The notes under the pieces are model-generated. The model was given only the letters and a program-made list of their open reading frames with translations. It searched no databases and was not told the origin of the DNA. 59,934 bases of DNA, from positions 1-59,934 of the forward strand of contig JASHPE010000023.1 in NCBI GenBank assembly GCA_030038235.1, read 5' to 3'. Source of the DNA: Terriglobia bacterium (lineage in GTDB: Bacteria > Acidobacteriota > Terriglobia > UBA7540). A program made the position numbers and the translations under genes. Below, in pieces: positions 44,371 through 52,952 of the stretch. How positions within the stretch are numbered: position 1 is the first letter of the stretch; each line of letters opens with the position of its first letter.

Positions 44371-45339
44371 ATGCAATATCTGCTCGCCGCCATGGTGTTT
44401 CTGGTGATCGTTGGGGTCGCCGCCATGGTTCTCTATCTGGGCAAGGAGAACCAGCAGCAGAAGATCGTACAGCGCAGATTGGACGCCATCGAGAAGGGAC
44501 TGCGGCGCGGCTCGCAGTCCCTGGAACTGAAACTGGTGCGGGACGAGCTGATGAGCAACGTCCCGGCGCTGAACCGGCTGCTGCTGCATTGGTCGTGGGC
44601 GGCGAAGCTGCGGGAGTTCGTAGCGCAGGCGGGTCTGGACATCAAGCCGGGCAAGCTCGTGCTTTTGAGCGGTGTGCTTGAATTGGCTGGATTCCTGGTC
44701 GCCCGAGAGCTCTCCGGCAACCTGATCGTTGCATTGGCCGGCGCGGTCCTGGGAGCCGCCGGACCATTTATTTTCGTGGCGCTGATGCGAACCCGCAGGT
44801 TGCATGCCTTCGAGAAGACGTTTCCGGAGGCGATTGATCTGTTGGGCCGCGCGGTACAGGCCGGCCACTCGTTTACCACCGGGCTGGAAATGATCGGCAC
44901 CGAGCTCTCCGAGCCTTTGGCGGGCGAATTTCGCGCGGTCTTTGACGAGCAGAACTTCGGCCTGCCTTTGAAGGACGCGCTACTCAACCTCGCCGAACGC
45001 GTGCCGCTCCTGGATGTCCGATTCTTCATCACGGCGTTGCTGGTCCAGAGGGACACTGGCGGGAACCTGGCGGAGATCCTGAGCAATCTTTCGCATGTGG
45101 TTCGCGAACGTTTCAAGATTCGCGGCGAGGTGCGAACGCGCACCGCCCAGGGACGACTGACGGCCGCGATCCTGATCGCCCTCCCGCCGATCATGATGGT
45201 GGTCCTGCGCTCTATGAATCCCGATTACGAAGGGCTCCTCTTCACGGATCCACTGGGTCCGTACATCCTGGGGTTGGCAGCCGGACTGCAAGTGGTCGGG
45301 GCCGCCTTGCTGTGGAAAATTGTGAACATCGAAGTCTGA
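44371..45339 (+). CDS. tadB: Tad inner-membrane platform protein TadB
   Basis: A 322-residue T2SSF-type protein. One N-terminal helix (about 3-22) is followed by a cytoplasmic region. Next come two helices at about 90-130, the T2SSF core (FPEAIDLLGRAVQAGHSF near 151-168, followed by QNFGLPLKDALLNLAERVPLLDV) and two C-terminal helices. This is the platform subunit that pairs with TadC. It follows cpaF by nine bases and precedes tadC by 19. Family and position agree. Confidence 0.93.
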   Translation: MQYLLAAMVFLVIVGVAAMVLYLGKENQQQKIVQRRLDAIEKGLRRGSQSLELKLVRDELMSNVPALNRLLLHWSWAAKLREFVAQAGLDIKPGKLVLLSGVLELAGFLVARELSGNLIVALAGAVLGAAGPFIFVALMRTRRLHAFEKTFPEAIDLLGRAVQAGHSFTTGLEMIGTELSEPLAGEFRAVFDEQNFGLPLKDALLNLAERVPLLDVRFFITALLVQRDTGGNLAEILSNLSHVVRERFKIRGEVRTRTAQGRLTAAILIALPPIMMVVLRSMNPDYEGLLFTDPLGPYILGLAAGLQVVGAALLWKIVNIEV

Positions 45340-45358
45340 GTGAATGAGAAGGACCTAA

Positions 45359-46285
45359 ATGCTGTTTGCCGCTTGTGCTGTAACTTTTCTGGCCACGGTG
45401 ATGATTGTGCTCGCCTTGCTCTACACGGTTTCGCCGTACGTGAACGCAGCCGTTTCCGAACGGTTGGTGCGCCTCTGGCGCCCTGGGACCACGCAAGCGA
45501 AGGCCGGATTCGGCCAGAAGCAGCGGCGAAAGCTGCAGAAAGTCCTGGTGGACATCGGCAAGCTCGTCCCGACCTCTGCCAAGGGCATCGGGCACACCAA
45601 GCGCATGCTGGTACGCGCGGGCTATCGGCGGCCCGAAGCGATCACGGCAATGCAGGGCGCCAAGACGATTCTGCCGATTTTGTTCCTCAGCATCGTGTAC
45701 TTCACTCAGGTCTACGAGCGGAACCCGTTGTTCATTCTTGTATTCGCGGGCGCTTTCGGATATATGCTGCCGGGGCTCTGGCTGGGAAGGAAGGTGGCGA
45801 AGCGGCAGAAGATTCTGCGTATCGCGCTTCCCGACGCTTTGGATCTGCTGGTGGTCTGCGTGGAGGCCGGCCTGGGGATTGATCAGTCGCTGATGCGTGT
45901 GGCGCAGGAATTGCGCATTGCGCATCGCGAGCTCTGCGACGAGATCGATCTCGTGGGCGCGGAAATTCGCATGGGCAAGACCAGGATGGAGGCCTTGCGT
46001 GAGCTGGCCTCGCGCACTGGAGTGGATGACATCAAGTCGTGGGTGGCGATGCTGGTGCAGACCGACCGCTTCGGTACGAGCGTTGCCCAGTCACTGCGCG
46101 TCTACTCCGACGATCTGCGGACCAAGCGCCGCCAGCGCGCCGAGGAGATGGCCGCCAAAACTACGGTGAAGATGGTCCCGGCGCTGGTTTTCTTCATCTT
46201 TCCGGCGCTTTTTGCGGTGATTCTGGGCCCGGCGGCGATCAGTATCTTGAGGATTTTTGTCACGACCATGTCCGGCGGTGGTTAA
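45359..46285 (+). CDS. tadC: Tad inner-membrane platform protein TadC
   Basis: A 308-residue T2SSF-type partner of TadB. GAGAAGGA precedes ATG 45359 by six bases. Helices are near 5-25, 105-145 and 270-300. The core is ALPDALDLLVVCVEAGLGIDQSL (about 158-180), then the HRELCDEIDLVGAEIRMGKTRMEALRELA segment and TDRFGTSVAQSLRVYSDDLRTKRRQRAEEMA. It is the last canonical Tad gene of the locus; TadD, TadE, TadF and a secretin are not found behind it. Confidence 0.93.
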   Translation: MLFAACAVTFLATVMIVLALLYTVSPYVNAAVSERLVRLWRPGTTQAKAGFGQKQRRKLQKVLVDIGKLVPTSAKGIGHTKRMLVRAGYRRPEAITAMQGAKTILPILFLSIVYFTQVYERNPLFILVFAGAFGYMLPGLWLGRKVAKRQKILRIALPDALDLLVVCVEAGLGIDQSLMRVAQELRIAHRELCDEIDLVGAEIRMGKTRMEALRELASRTGVDDIKSWVAMLVQTDRFGTSVAQSLRVYSDDLRTKRRQRAEEMAAKTTVKMVPALVFFIFPALFAVILGPAAISILRIFVTTMSGGG

Positions 46286-46334
46286 AGGCGCCGGAGATTC
46301 GAGCAGCACAAAACAATTACCAAGGAGATGAACA

Positions 46335-46430
46335 ATGGACGCAACGACGATTCGAATTATCGCAGGTATCGGAGCTGTAATCGTGCTCTTCGTCATCATC
46401 TGGCGCCGCAAAAACCGGGAGCAGGAGTAA
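46335..46430 (+). CDS. 31-residue single-span membrane microprotein
   Basis: ATG 46335 to TAA 46428-46430 encodes 31 residues with AAGGAG seven bases upstream. The product starts MDATTIRIIAG and has one hydrophobic helix (IGAVIVLFVIIW), followed by the basic end RRKNREQE, an N-out/C-in orientation. It is 49 bp behind tadC and in the same direction, so it is probably translated with the pilus genes. No known Tad part has this size. It could stabilise the TadB/TadC platform or act as a pilus regulator; this is inference. Confidence 0.65.
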   Translation: MDATTIRIIAGIGAVIVLFVIIWRRKNREQE

Positions 46431-46486
46431 GGAAGAATCCCCGACGGCTGTCGAAAGGCGATCGGACCACCGGGCCGGCAAATACG

Positions 46487-46909
46487 ATGACTACGACAAT
46501 GAACAAAGCGAAACTTAACGGACACGTCTACGTCTATAACCAGACCCGGGAGACGTTCGTGGCCACTGAAGCCAAGGTGGCCAATGGCTACTTCACCCGC
46601 CTGGTCGGATTGCTGGGAAAGACCAGGCGTTGGGCTCGCCCAGGCCACGGCCTGTGGATTGTTCCTTCGCATGGGGTCCATACCATCGGCATGCTGTTTG
46701 CACTCGACCTCGTATTCCTCGACCAGAACAAGACCGTGGTTCACACCGAGGAACACGTGCGCCCCTTCCGGATCTCGAAGGTGAGCCTGAAGGCCAACAG
46801 TGTTCTGGAGCTTCCGCCGCACACCATCTTCCGTTCTGGAACGCGGGTGGGCGACCGGCTCGAGATCGCCTCGGCGCACAGCGAAAAGCAGCCCGGCTCC
46901 GGAGGGTGA
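46487..46909 (+). CDS. DUF192 family protein
   Basis: A 140-residue protein of the DUF192 family. Start ATG 46487 (or 46499) is ambiguous because no strong ribosome site is seen. The family pattern is present: YFTRLVGLLGKTRR near 37-50, GLWIVPSHGVHTIGMLFALDLVFLD near 56-79, then VRPFRISKVSLKANSVLELPP. DUF192 function is unknown. Its location inside the Tad locus suggests an accessory role there, which is inference. The N-terminus has no signal peptide, unlike many periplasmic DUF192 proteins. Confidence 0.85.
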   Translation: MTTTMNKAKLNGHVYVYNQTRETFVATEAKVANGYFTRLVGLLGKTRRWARPGHGLWIVPSHGVHTIGMLFALDLVFLDQNKTVVHTEEHVRPFRISKVSLKANSVLELPPHTIFRSGTRVGDRLEIASAHSEKQPGSGG

Positions 46910-47101
46910 GTTTCGCCTCAGGGGGCGTTTGAGCAGAGCCAGGGGGCGGCTCATTCGATTCGCGGAACGCTTCTCAACCCCATCCGCGGGAGTGTGACCG
47001 ACCTCTGGCCCTGCTCGAACGCTCAGCTTCGACGCCGGGTCGAGAATAACCCGGAGCCTCCTGCCGTTGGAGCCGCTTCCGGAAGCTGACGCAGGTGCAG
47101 C

Positions 47102-47398
47102 ATGGCGATCCATCGTGCCAGAGTTCCGATGCTCCCGATCTTTATCCTGCTGGTGGCGGCCCTGGTGTTGTTTTATTCGACCATCAGCCGGTTGTTTCCG
47201 TTCGTGATTGGTCTCCACCCGATGTGGCAAAAACATGCGGTGGACAGCAACGTAAAAGTCTGGGTCAATCAGCGCTCCGGATTCTACTACTGTCAAGACA
47301 GCGCCCTCTACGGCAGGCTGAAGCCCGGAGTTGTGATGGCGCAGCAAAAAGCCCGGGAGGCCGGTTATAGCCCGGCGGGGCAAAAGTACTGCCCTTGA
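47102..47398 (+). CDS. Small membrane-anchored hypothetical protein
   Basis: A 98-residue protein with one N-terminal helix (about 9-35, PIFILLVAALVLFYSTI). A compact outer domain follows, KVWVNQRSGFYYCQDSALYGRLKPG, then AREAGYSPAGQKYCP. It has two cysteines (C64 and C97) that could form a disulfide. The WVN.RSGFYYC and AGY.PAG pattern resembles a short envelope domain I believe is common in Acidobacteria, but I cannot name it. Its position between the DUF192 gene and the ATPase gene suggests a link to the pilus. Confidence 0.65.
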   Translation: MAIHRARVPMLPIFILLVAALVLFYSTISRLFPFVIGLHPMWQKHAVDSNVKVWVNQRSGFYYCQDSALYGRLKPGVVMAQQKAREAGYSPAGQKYCP

Positions 47399-47434
47399 CT
47401 CTGGGATATCGTCGAAAGGCTGAGGTTGGGCTCC

Positions 47435-48787
47435 GTGCGCCTGGTCGACACGGTTCAACGCATGCAAGAGACAGGTACCGAATACAACACCCGCATCCTT
47501 GCGCCGCACACGATCGCAGAAACAGGGCTCTCGCGCCACTTGCTTGAGAGTCTTGCCCTCAAGATGGTGTACCTGGAGGGCGAGCTTTCGCTGTTCAACC
47601 TCGCCGACCGCATGCACCTGAACTTTCGGGTGGTGGACAAGCTCTTCCGGACCCTACGCGCGGAGCAATTGTGCGAAGTGACCGGAATGGACGGCCCGGT
47701 TCATCGGTTTACGACCACTTCGCAGGGCAAAGCCAGGGCCACGGAATTTCTGGCCCAGAGCCAGTATTGCGGTCCCGCGCCCGTCAGCCTGAAGGATTAC
47801 GTTGAACGCGTCGAGGCCCAGAGTCTGCGCACCGCCCAGGTGCGCCCTGCCGACCTCGAGAAGGCCTTTGAGCGCCTGGTTCTCGACGACGAGACCCTCG
47901 CTCAATTGGGCACCGCCGCGGTTTCCGGCCGATCGATCTTTCTCTACGGACCGAGCGGCACGGGCAAGACGGCGATTGCGGAAACCCTGCCGCGCGCCTA
48001 TCACGACGCCGTCTGGATCCCCCACGCCATCGAAGTCGATACGCAAATCATAAGCGTCTACGACTCCGGTGTTCACGCCCTGGCGGATGACGCTCCAGCG
48101 GATGGCGATGATCCCGACGGCGCTTTCGACCGCCGCTGGGTACGCTGCAAGCGCCCGCGGGTCGTGGTCGGCGGCGAGTTGACCATCGATATGCTGGAGC
48201 TGCAGGTGGATCGCTTCTCCGCCCATTATTCGGCACCCGCCCAGATGAAGGCCAACAACGGCGTGCTCGTGATCGACGACTTCGGCCGCCAGCGCCTTCG
48301 TCCTGAGGAGCTGCTGAACCGCTGGATCATCCCGCTGGATCGCCGCATTGACTATCTGTCGCTGCCCGGCGGCAGGAAGTTCCAGGTCCCCTTCGATCTC
48401 TTTGTGGTCTTTGCCACGAATCTGGATCCGAATTCGCTGGCGGACGCAGCTTTTCTGCGCCGCATTCAGACCAAGATCAAAATCGATTACGTAACCCGCG
48501 AACAATTCCACGAGATCTTCCGTCGCGTCTGCCGCAACTCGGAGCTGGAGTACGACGCCGACGTGGTGGAGCAATTGATGGAGGACCTTGGCCGGATGAA
48601 CGAGCCCCTGCGCCCTTGCTATCCCGGGGACATCGTGCAACACATCCTCTGGGCGGCGCGCTACCAGTCGGTCAGGCCCGAACTCAACCGCGACACCGTT
48701 GTGGCCGCCTGCCGCAATTACCTGCTGGGCTCGGCGGAGCAAGCCGACTTTCCTAGGCTAGAGCGTCATAGCCTGCTGGCTTCATGA
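47435..48787 (+). CDS. AAA ATPase with N-terminal winged helix, Tad-associated
   Basis: A 450-residue ATPase. I chose GTG 47435 because GAGG lies nine bases before it; TTG 47426 and ATG 47462 are alternatives. Residues about 30-85 form a winged-helix-like segment (LSLFNLADRMHLNFRVVDKLFRTLRAEQL). The AAA domain shows Walker A GPSGTGKTAIAE near 172, Walker B GVLVIDDFGRQ near 280 and the sensor segment FVVFATNLDPNSLADAAFLRRI near 325. The C-terminus is a helical lid. It lies at the end of the Tad locus and may remodel a pilus complex or control it. It is not one of the standard Tad ATPases, which are also here. The family is unnamed to me. Confidence 0.82.
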   Translation: MRLVDTVQRMQETGTEYNTRILAPHTIAETGLSRHLLESLALKMVYLEGELSLFNLADRMHLNFRVVDKLFRTLRAEQLCEVTGMDGPVHRFTTTSQGKARATEFLAQSQYCGPAPVSLKDYVERVEAQSLRTAQVRPADLEKAFERLVLDDETLAQLGTAAVSGRSIFLYGPSGTGKTAIAETLPRAYHDAVWIPHAIEVDTQIISVYDSGVHALADDAPADGDDPDGAFDRRWVRCKRPRVVVGGELTIDMLELQVDRFSAHYSAPAQMKANNGVLVIDDFGRQRLRPEELLNRWIIPLDRRIDYLSLPGGRKFQVPFDLFVVFATNLDPNSLADAAFLRRIQTKIKIDYVTREQFHEIFRRVCRNSELEYDADVVEQLMEDLGRMNEPLRPCYPGDIVQHILWAARYQSVRPELNRDTVVAACRNYLLGSAEQADFPRLERHSLLAS

Positions 48788-48808
48788 AGGCCGCTACCCT
48801 CCCAGGCC

Positions 48809-49693
48809 CTAAAGTCCCGGACCGGGATCCCTGCGGCCGAGATCGGGACCTGAGGAATCGCTGGATGGCGCGAGATCGTCCTCGTCGTAGGCGAGTGGTA
48901 CCGCGAGGCTTACTTCCAAGTTCGTGCCGGCGGGAAGCACCACGTCCTTGCCGCGGGACGCCAGCACGTAGACCAGGCCCCCGAGCGCGCCCGTAGCGCC
49001 GCCCACTCCCGCTCCCAATCCGGTGTGATGGCTGCTGATTCCGGCCACCGATCCCACGCCCGCGCCCTCCGCGCCCGAAATGGCCACCGCCTCAGCGTCC
49101 TTCGCCTTGGTCCCCTCGCCCTGAATCTTCCCCTCTTTCGAGTTGAACCCTTCGTTGCCGCTGCCTCCGTAACCCGAGAGACTCGCGTTGCGCAGCGACT
49201 TGGTGACCCCGTTGGGCAATGTGATTTCATCGAAGGCGACCGCCAGTTCCGCCTTGCCCTTCACGCGTCCCGGCCTCTTCACCTCGGTGAGCTTGCCCTT
49301 AACGTACGTGCCGACGGGAATGACGATGCGGTTCTTGACGACCACCGGGTAGATGGTGGTGCAGTAAATCGTCTGCCCGGGCTGGGCCGTGCGCGTATTG
49401 ATGGTGTTGTGAAGCTCGAGCGGGATCGTGGTGTTGGCGGGAACGATCACCTTTCCGCTGTCCGCAGGAGCGGATGGGGTGGATGCGGCCGCTGCGGAAG
49501 CTTGAGCTGCGGCGTTTTCGGTCGCACTCGTATCTGGAGGAGACTGCACCACGGGCGCCGGCGTTTGGACCGGAGTTCCGGCGGGTGGTTGGGCCGGTGC
49601 CGGTGATTGTGCGTCGCAGAGCGCGGCGGCGCCCAGCAAAATTGTGAGGGTCAGGCCCGCAATGATCTCCGAAGCTCGCTTGAATTCAGTCAC
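48809..49693 (-). CDS. Exported VirB10/TrbI-like protein
   Basis: A 294-residue protein with a signal peptide (ASEIIAGLTLTILLGAAALCDAQ). GTG 49693 has AGGAGG nine bases upstream; an ATG in between is out of frame and stops at once. A Pro/Ala/Ser-rich spacer runs about 28-78. The beta-domain KVIVPANTTIPLELHNTINTRTAQPGQTIYC begins near 80, and IVIPVGTYVKGKLTEVK follows. The Gly/Ala-rich segments near 200-250 suggest a membrane-inserting hairpin, like the VirB10/TrbI C-domain. The tail is acidic. No conjugation genes accompany it, so a stand-alone envelope role is inferred. It converges with the ATPase gene. Confidence 0.78.
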   Translation of the reverse strand: MTEFKRASEIIAGLTLTILLGAAALCDAQSPAPAQPPAGTPVQTPAPVVQSPPDTSATENAAAQASAAAASTPSAPADSGKVIVPANTTIPLELHNTINTRTAQPGQTIYCTTIYPVVVKNRIVIPVGTYVKGKLTEVKRPGRVKGKAELAVAFDEITLPNGVTKSLRNASLSGYGGSGNEGFNSKEGKIQGEGTKAKDAEAVAISGAEGAGVGSVAGISSHHTGLGAGVGGATGALGGLVYVLASRGKDVVLPAGTNLEVSLAVPLAYDEDDLAPSSDSSGPDLGRRDPGPGL

Positions 49694-49908
49694 CGCATGC
49701 GCCTCCTGGAAGAAATCCTAGGTGAATCCTAACACAAGATCGATTTCCGGCTGACAATCGAGTCTTCGTCCAGGTAACCCGGGGGCGCGAACCACTTCGT
49801 GTTTGTTCCAGAAAATGCCGTGGGTTGGCGCAGGGCGCGAGCGCTGGGCCAACCCGGGCATGAGCCGCCTGCTTGGCGGTCCTTCTGTTGAATTTGCGCG
49901 ATTATGCT

Positions 49909-50928
49909 CTACTTGTACGAAATCACTCCGAAGAGCCCGGCGGTCTCATTATCCGTGCCCGCGGTAAAGAACAACTGGTTCGTGTTGCCGTTCTCGCTCG
50001 ATCCTCCGCCGAACTCAATTCCCCATATGCCATCGATCACGATCGGCTTCCCGGCGCTCGACGAGACAGTGCCCATGAACTTTCCGGTCTTCCGATCGAA
50101 TGCATTGATGGTACCGCCGGAGTCGACATTGTTAGTGATGAGTAAATCGCCGCTGAAAGGACCGAAATTGCTGGGCGCCATGGCGAAACCCCAGGGCTGG
50201 TTCAGCGGTTTGCCGTGTATAAGCCGCTTCATAAGCTTTCCCGATTCGGTGAAGATATCAATGTAGCCGCCGGGCCCGCCGGAGGTGGCGGCATAGGCAA
50301 CATAGACGTAACCTCCGATATCCTGGATTCCGAACGGTGTGAAGGTTGACGGAATGCTGCTGTCCGTAAACGAGGTCACGAGCTGGAAGTTGCCATTGTA
50401 CATGTCCACCTTGTCGTTCCATGAATCGGCGGCATACAGGTAGTTGTTCGAACTGTGATTGGTGATGGCCAACCCGGTATACACCGCGCCCGAAGCCGAA
50501 TTGTTCACCGCGATGATCGCCGCCGCCGGACTGAAATCCGACCATCCGCTGATGGTTCCGTCAAGGGTGGCGAACATGAAAGTGGAAGCCCATCCGTTGA
50601 TCTGGAACTGCTGCGACCCGTTGTACACGATGCCGGTAGGCGTTCCCGGCGAGGTTCCGTTCGCCGAAGGTATAATCACCTGCGTCGATTGCGGCTCCCC
50701 GGTGCCGGTGTAGAGCGTCGACCAGCCGCTATCTTCATCGCTGACCCAGAAAGGCCCGCTCGGAGCGTAAGCCAAGCCCCAGGGGTTCAGCAGCAGGGGA
50801 TCGGTGTATGTTGCCACTCCGCTTTGATTGGCAGTCAGATTCGTTTGTGTATACTGCGCCGAAGCCAGGCTGGAAAACATCAGGACCAAGCCCAGGCTCA
50901 TTGTGAGGGCGATAGTGCGCTGCTTCAT
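49909..50928 (-). CDS. Exported TIGR03118-family propeller protein
   Basis: A 339-residue secreted protein. The signal peptide is TIALTMSLGLVLMFSSLASAQ after ATG 50928 (GGAG ten bases before). The mature protein has repeated segments (NPWGLAY.P.GPFWVSDEDSG, PTGIVYNGS, GFAMAPSNFGPFSGDLLITNN) that match the TIGR03118 pattern. This family is found mainly in Acidobacteriota and related groups and has no proven activity. Its end VISYK is short. About 830 bp with repeat copy B lies upstream of it. Confidence 0.87.
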   Translation of the reverse strand: MKQRTIALTMSLGLVLMFSSLASAQYTQTNLTANQSGVATYTDPLLLNPWGLAYAPSGPFWVSDEDSGWSTLYTGTGEPQSTQVIIPSANGTSPGTPTGIVYNGSQQFQINGWASTFMFATLDGTISGWSDFSPAAAIIAVNNSASGAVYTGLAITNHSSNNYLYAADSWNDKVDMYNGNFQLVTSFTDSSIPSTFTPFGIQDIGGYVYVAYAATSGGPGGYIDIFTESGKLMKRLIHGKPLNQPWGFAMAPSNFGPFSGDLLITNNVDSGGTINAFDRKTGKFMGTVSSSAGKPIVIDGIWGIEFGGGSSENGNTNQLFFTAGTDNETAGLFGVISYK

Positions 50929-51149
50929 TTTTTGGATTCTCCTTGGACCGTGAAGTCAGTGCCTGGCCCCAACTGGAGCGGCGCTCCGGCTGACGCCATG
51001 GACTCCTCTGCCTCGGTCGTAAGAATCCTAAGCTGCCACGCTTGAGGGTATGTCACGAAAGTGTTAGAAGATTGTCCATTTCTCGTTATATTCTCGTTTC
51101 ACAGTTGACAGTTGAGAGTCCACAGCTCACCAATTGCGAATTGCCTCGT

Positions 51150-51685
51150 CGGGACACCGCCGAAAACGGCCGCAATCTGCAATTGGAGAGCGTGCGCACA
51201 CATACGATTTCCCAAAAACAGGCCCTTTTTGGCGCGTAAGCATCTGAAAACGGGCCAGATAACTGCGTCGGGTTCGCTCCTTGCCGACTATGGCCTATCG
51301 CCATCATTCTAATTACTTTAAGCCTGTCGGGTTCGCTCGGGTTCGCTCGGTTGTTTCGCCCGCCTCGGCCATGAGTCAAATTGGGAGGGTACACTTCAAG
51401 AATAAGACGGTGGGTAAAAGTGAGAATATCGAGGAAGTCTTTTTGCGCCATTTTTTTCAATAATTTACCCTGTTGAAAACCTTCACGGAGAGCGGAGACC
51501 GAGGATTTAGGACGAGGTTGGGGGCACTCGCGAACCATTCGCGCGAGGCTTGTACCTTGACAAGCAACTGATTCTAAATGGCTTGCATTTGGAAATCGAG
51601 GGTTGGAGCCGAAACTGCCGCACCCGGTCCTGGACGGCTTTGCCGCCTTCCTGTAGCGCGGGCGGGACGCCCGCGCTACGAGAGC
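51150..51685 (-). repeat. Dispersed non-coding element, copy B
   Basis: The inverse-orientation partner of copy A (22495-23070). Its core is at 51170-51350, the AT-rich block at about 51387-51440, the TTTTCAACAGGG block near 51466-51485, and the CGGCAGTTTCGG block near 51607-51622. The head palindrome GTAGCGCGGGC-GGGAC-GCCCGCGCTAC is at 51653-51679. It fills the gap 50929-51756. No ribosome site or recognisable protein is present. A frame on the plus strand contains NKTVGKSENIEEVF, which is also readable from copy A, showing the block is conserved whatever its nature. The last 70 bases before the WD40 stop hold nothing I can name. Confidence 0.75.
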
Positions 51686-51756
51686 TCGGATTTCGCTTGC
51701 AACCAACGCTTCCCAAAGCGACTGCGAGCGGGACGAAGTCAATCCCAAATCCGCAA

Positions 51757-52812
51757 TCACTGCGCCCGCCCCCAGATGAACGTCGTGTCCTGGGCGCTGG
51801 CCGCGACGTGATTGCCGTCGGGCGAAAAGGCTACGGTCAGCAGCGGCTCGTGGCTTTCTTGCAATGTTTGCAGCAACCGCCCGTCTTCGGCGGACCAGAT
51901 GCGCACCGTCCTGTCCTCACCGGCCGAGGCCACTAACCTGCCGTCCGGCGAGAACTCGGCCCAATGGACCGGTCCGTTGTGCCCGGTTAGCGTCTTCAGC
52001 AACTTCCAGTCGGGAACCGAGAAGATGCGCACCTTGCCGTCTTCGTCAGCCGTTACCACACGGCTGTCATCGTGGGAGAAATTGAAGCTCAGCACCGTGG
52101 CTTTGTGACCTGTCAGCACATCGGCGAATTTCTTGGTGTTGACGTCGACCACGATCGGGTCGGGCGAGGCGTTGGCTTCCACATGACCGAGCAGCAGCCA
52201 GCGGCCGTCGGGCGAAAAGGCGAATATGCCGGGTTTGTGGGCCAGTTCCGGCACGGTAATCTCCGTGCCGCGCCCGAGCTTCGGATTCCACAGGCTGAAC
52301 TCGCTTTCCTTGTACATGCCGAGGTATCCGATGTGGGGAAGGTAAAGAATCGGTTCGAACCCGCCTTCGGCGCCCACCGTGCTCACTTTGCCCGTCAATT
52401 TGTCCTGACCGGTGTCCCATTGGAAGGCCAGCATCGGCGTGCGGCGCGCGAAATCCGAGCCTTTGGGTTTCGTACCGCCTCGCGCCAGCACGAAAAGGCT
52501 ATCGGGCGAAAGAAAATTCGCCGATTCGATTTCGAGATCGAATACCGGCGGTAGTTGCGGGCGCAGGATTTTGTCCACCTTCGCCTCATGCAGGTCCATC
52601 AGCACTATCTTGGCAGGGTCCACGACGATGGCGAGATAGCGGGAGTCGGGAGAGAAGGCTCCGGCAGGGGAATAATCGACCGCGAGGTGGCCCTCGACGC
52701 GGCCCTGGGCTCCGAATTCGGGCAGGGAAGGCGGCCCCGCGACGCTCTCCGCCTGGCCGAAGGCCGTCGCGCAGGCGAGCAGCAGCCACACGATCGTAAC
52801 CAGCGGCGTCAT
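51757..52812 (-). CDS. Exported WD40-repeat protein
   Basis: A beta-propeller protein of 351 residues from ATG 52812, with signal peptide PLVTIVWLLLACATAFGQ. WD40 blades are visible (TAVLSFNFSHDDSRVVTADEDGKVRIF, then PVHWAEFSPDGRLVASAGEDRTVRIW), each about 42 residues. ATG 52833 and ATG 52956 are also open. The longest start overlaps the Nudix stop (ATGA), but it puts about 30 residues from a palindromic repeat ahead of the signal peptide. Propeller proteins like this serve as scaffolds; partner unknown. It is the last gene of a four-gene operon. Confidence 0.82.
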   Translation of the reverse strand: MTPLVTIVWLLLACATAFGQAESVAGPPSLPEFGAQGRVEGHLAVDYSPAGAFSPDSRYLAIVVDPAKIVLMDLHEAKVDKILRPQLPPVFDLEIESANFLSPDSLFVLARGGTKPKGSDFARRTPMLAFQWDTGQDKLTGKVSTVGAEGGFEPILYLPHIGYLGMYKESEFSLWNPKLGRGTEITVPELAHKPGIFAFSPDGRWLLLGHVEANASPDPIVVDVNTKKFADVLTGHKATVLSFNFSHDDSRVVTADEDGKVRIFSVPDWKLLKTLTGHNGPVHWAEFSPDGRLVASAGEDRTVRIWSAEDGRLLQTLQESHEPLLTVAFSPDGNHVAASAQDTTFIWGRAQ

Positions 52813-52827
52813 GGCAACGACCGGCGT

Positions 52828-52916
52828 CGTCATTCCCGCGCAAGCGAAAATCCACTTCGTGGCAGTCGCTGTTGAAAATCCCTTCATATTGGATTCCCGC
52901 TTGCGCGGGAATGACG
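52828..52916. repeat. Palindromic repeat at the 5' end of the WD40 frame
   Basis: A 19-base arm CGTCATTCCCGCGCAAGCG (52828-52846) pairs with its exact inverse complement at 52898-52916, with a 51-base loop. This is the common REP-like pattern of the genome. It lies between the ATGA start overlap and the signal peptide of the WD40 gene. Confidence 0.75.
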
Positions 52917-52952
52917 GCTTAGCGAGATTGCAGAGCATTCGCACTTCGCGTC

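Noticed and set aside
46091-47617. 508-codon open frame on the minus strand
   Set aside because: It runs antisense to tadC, the microprotein, the DUF192 gene and the start of the ATPase gene, all with recognisable motifs on the plus strand.
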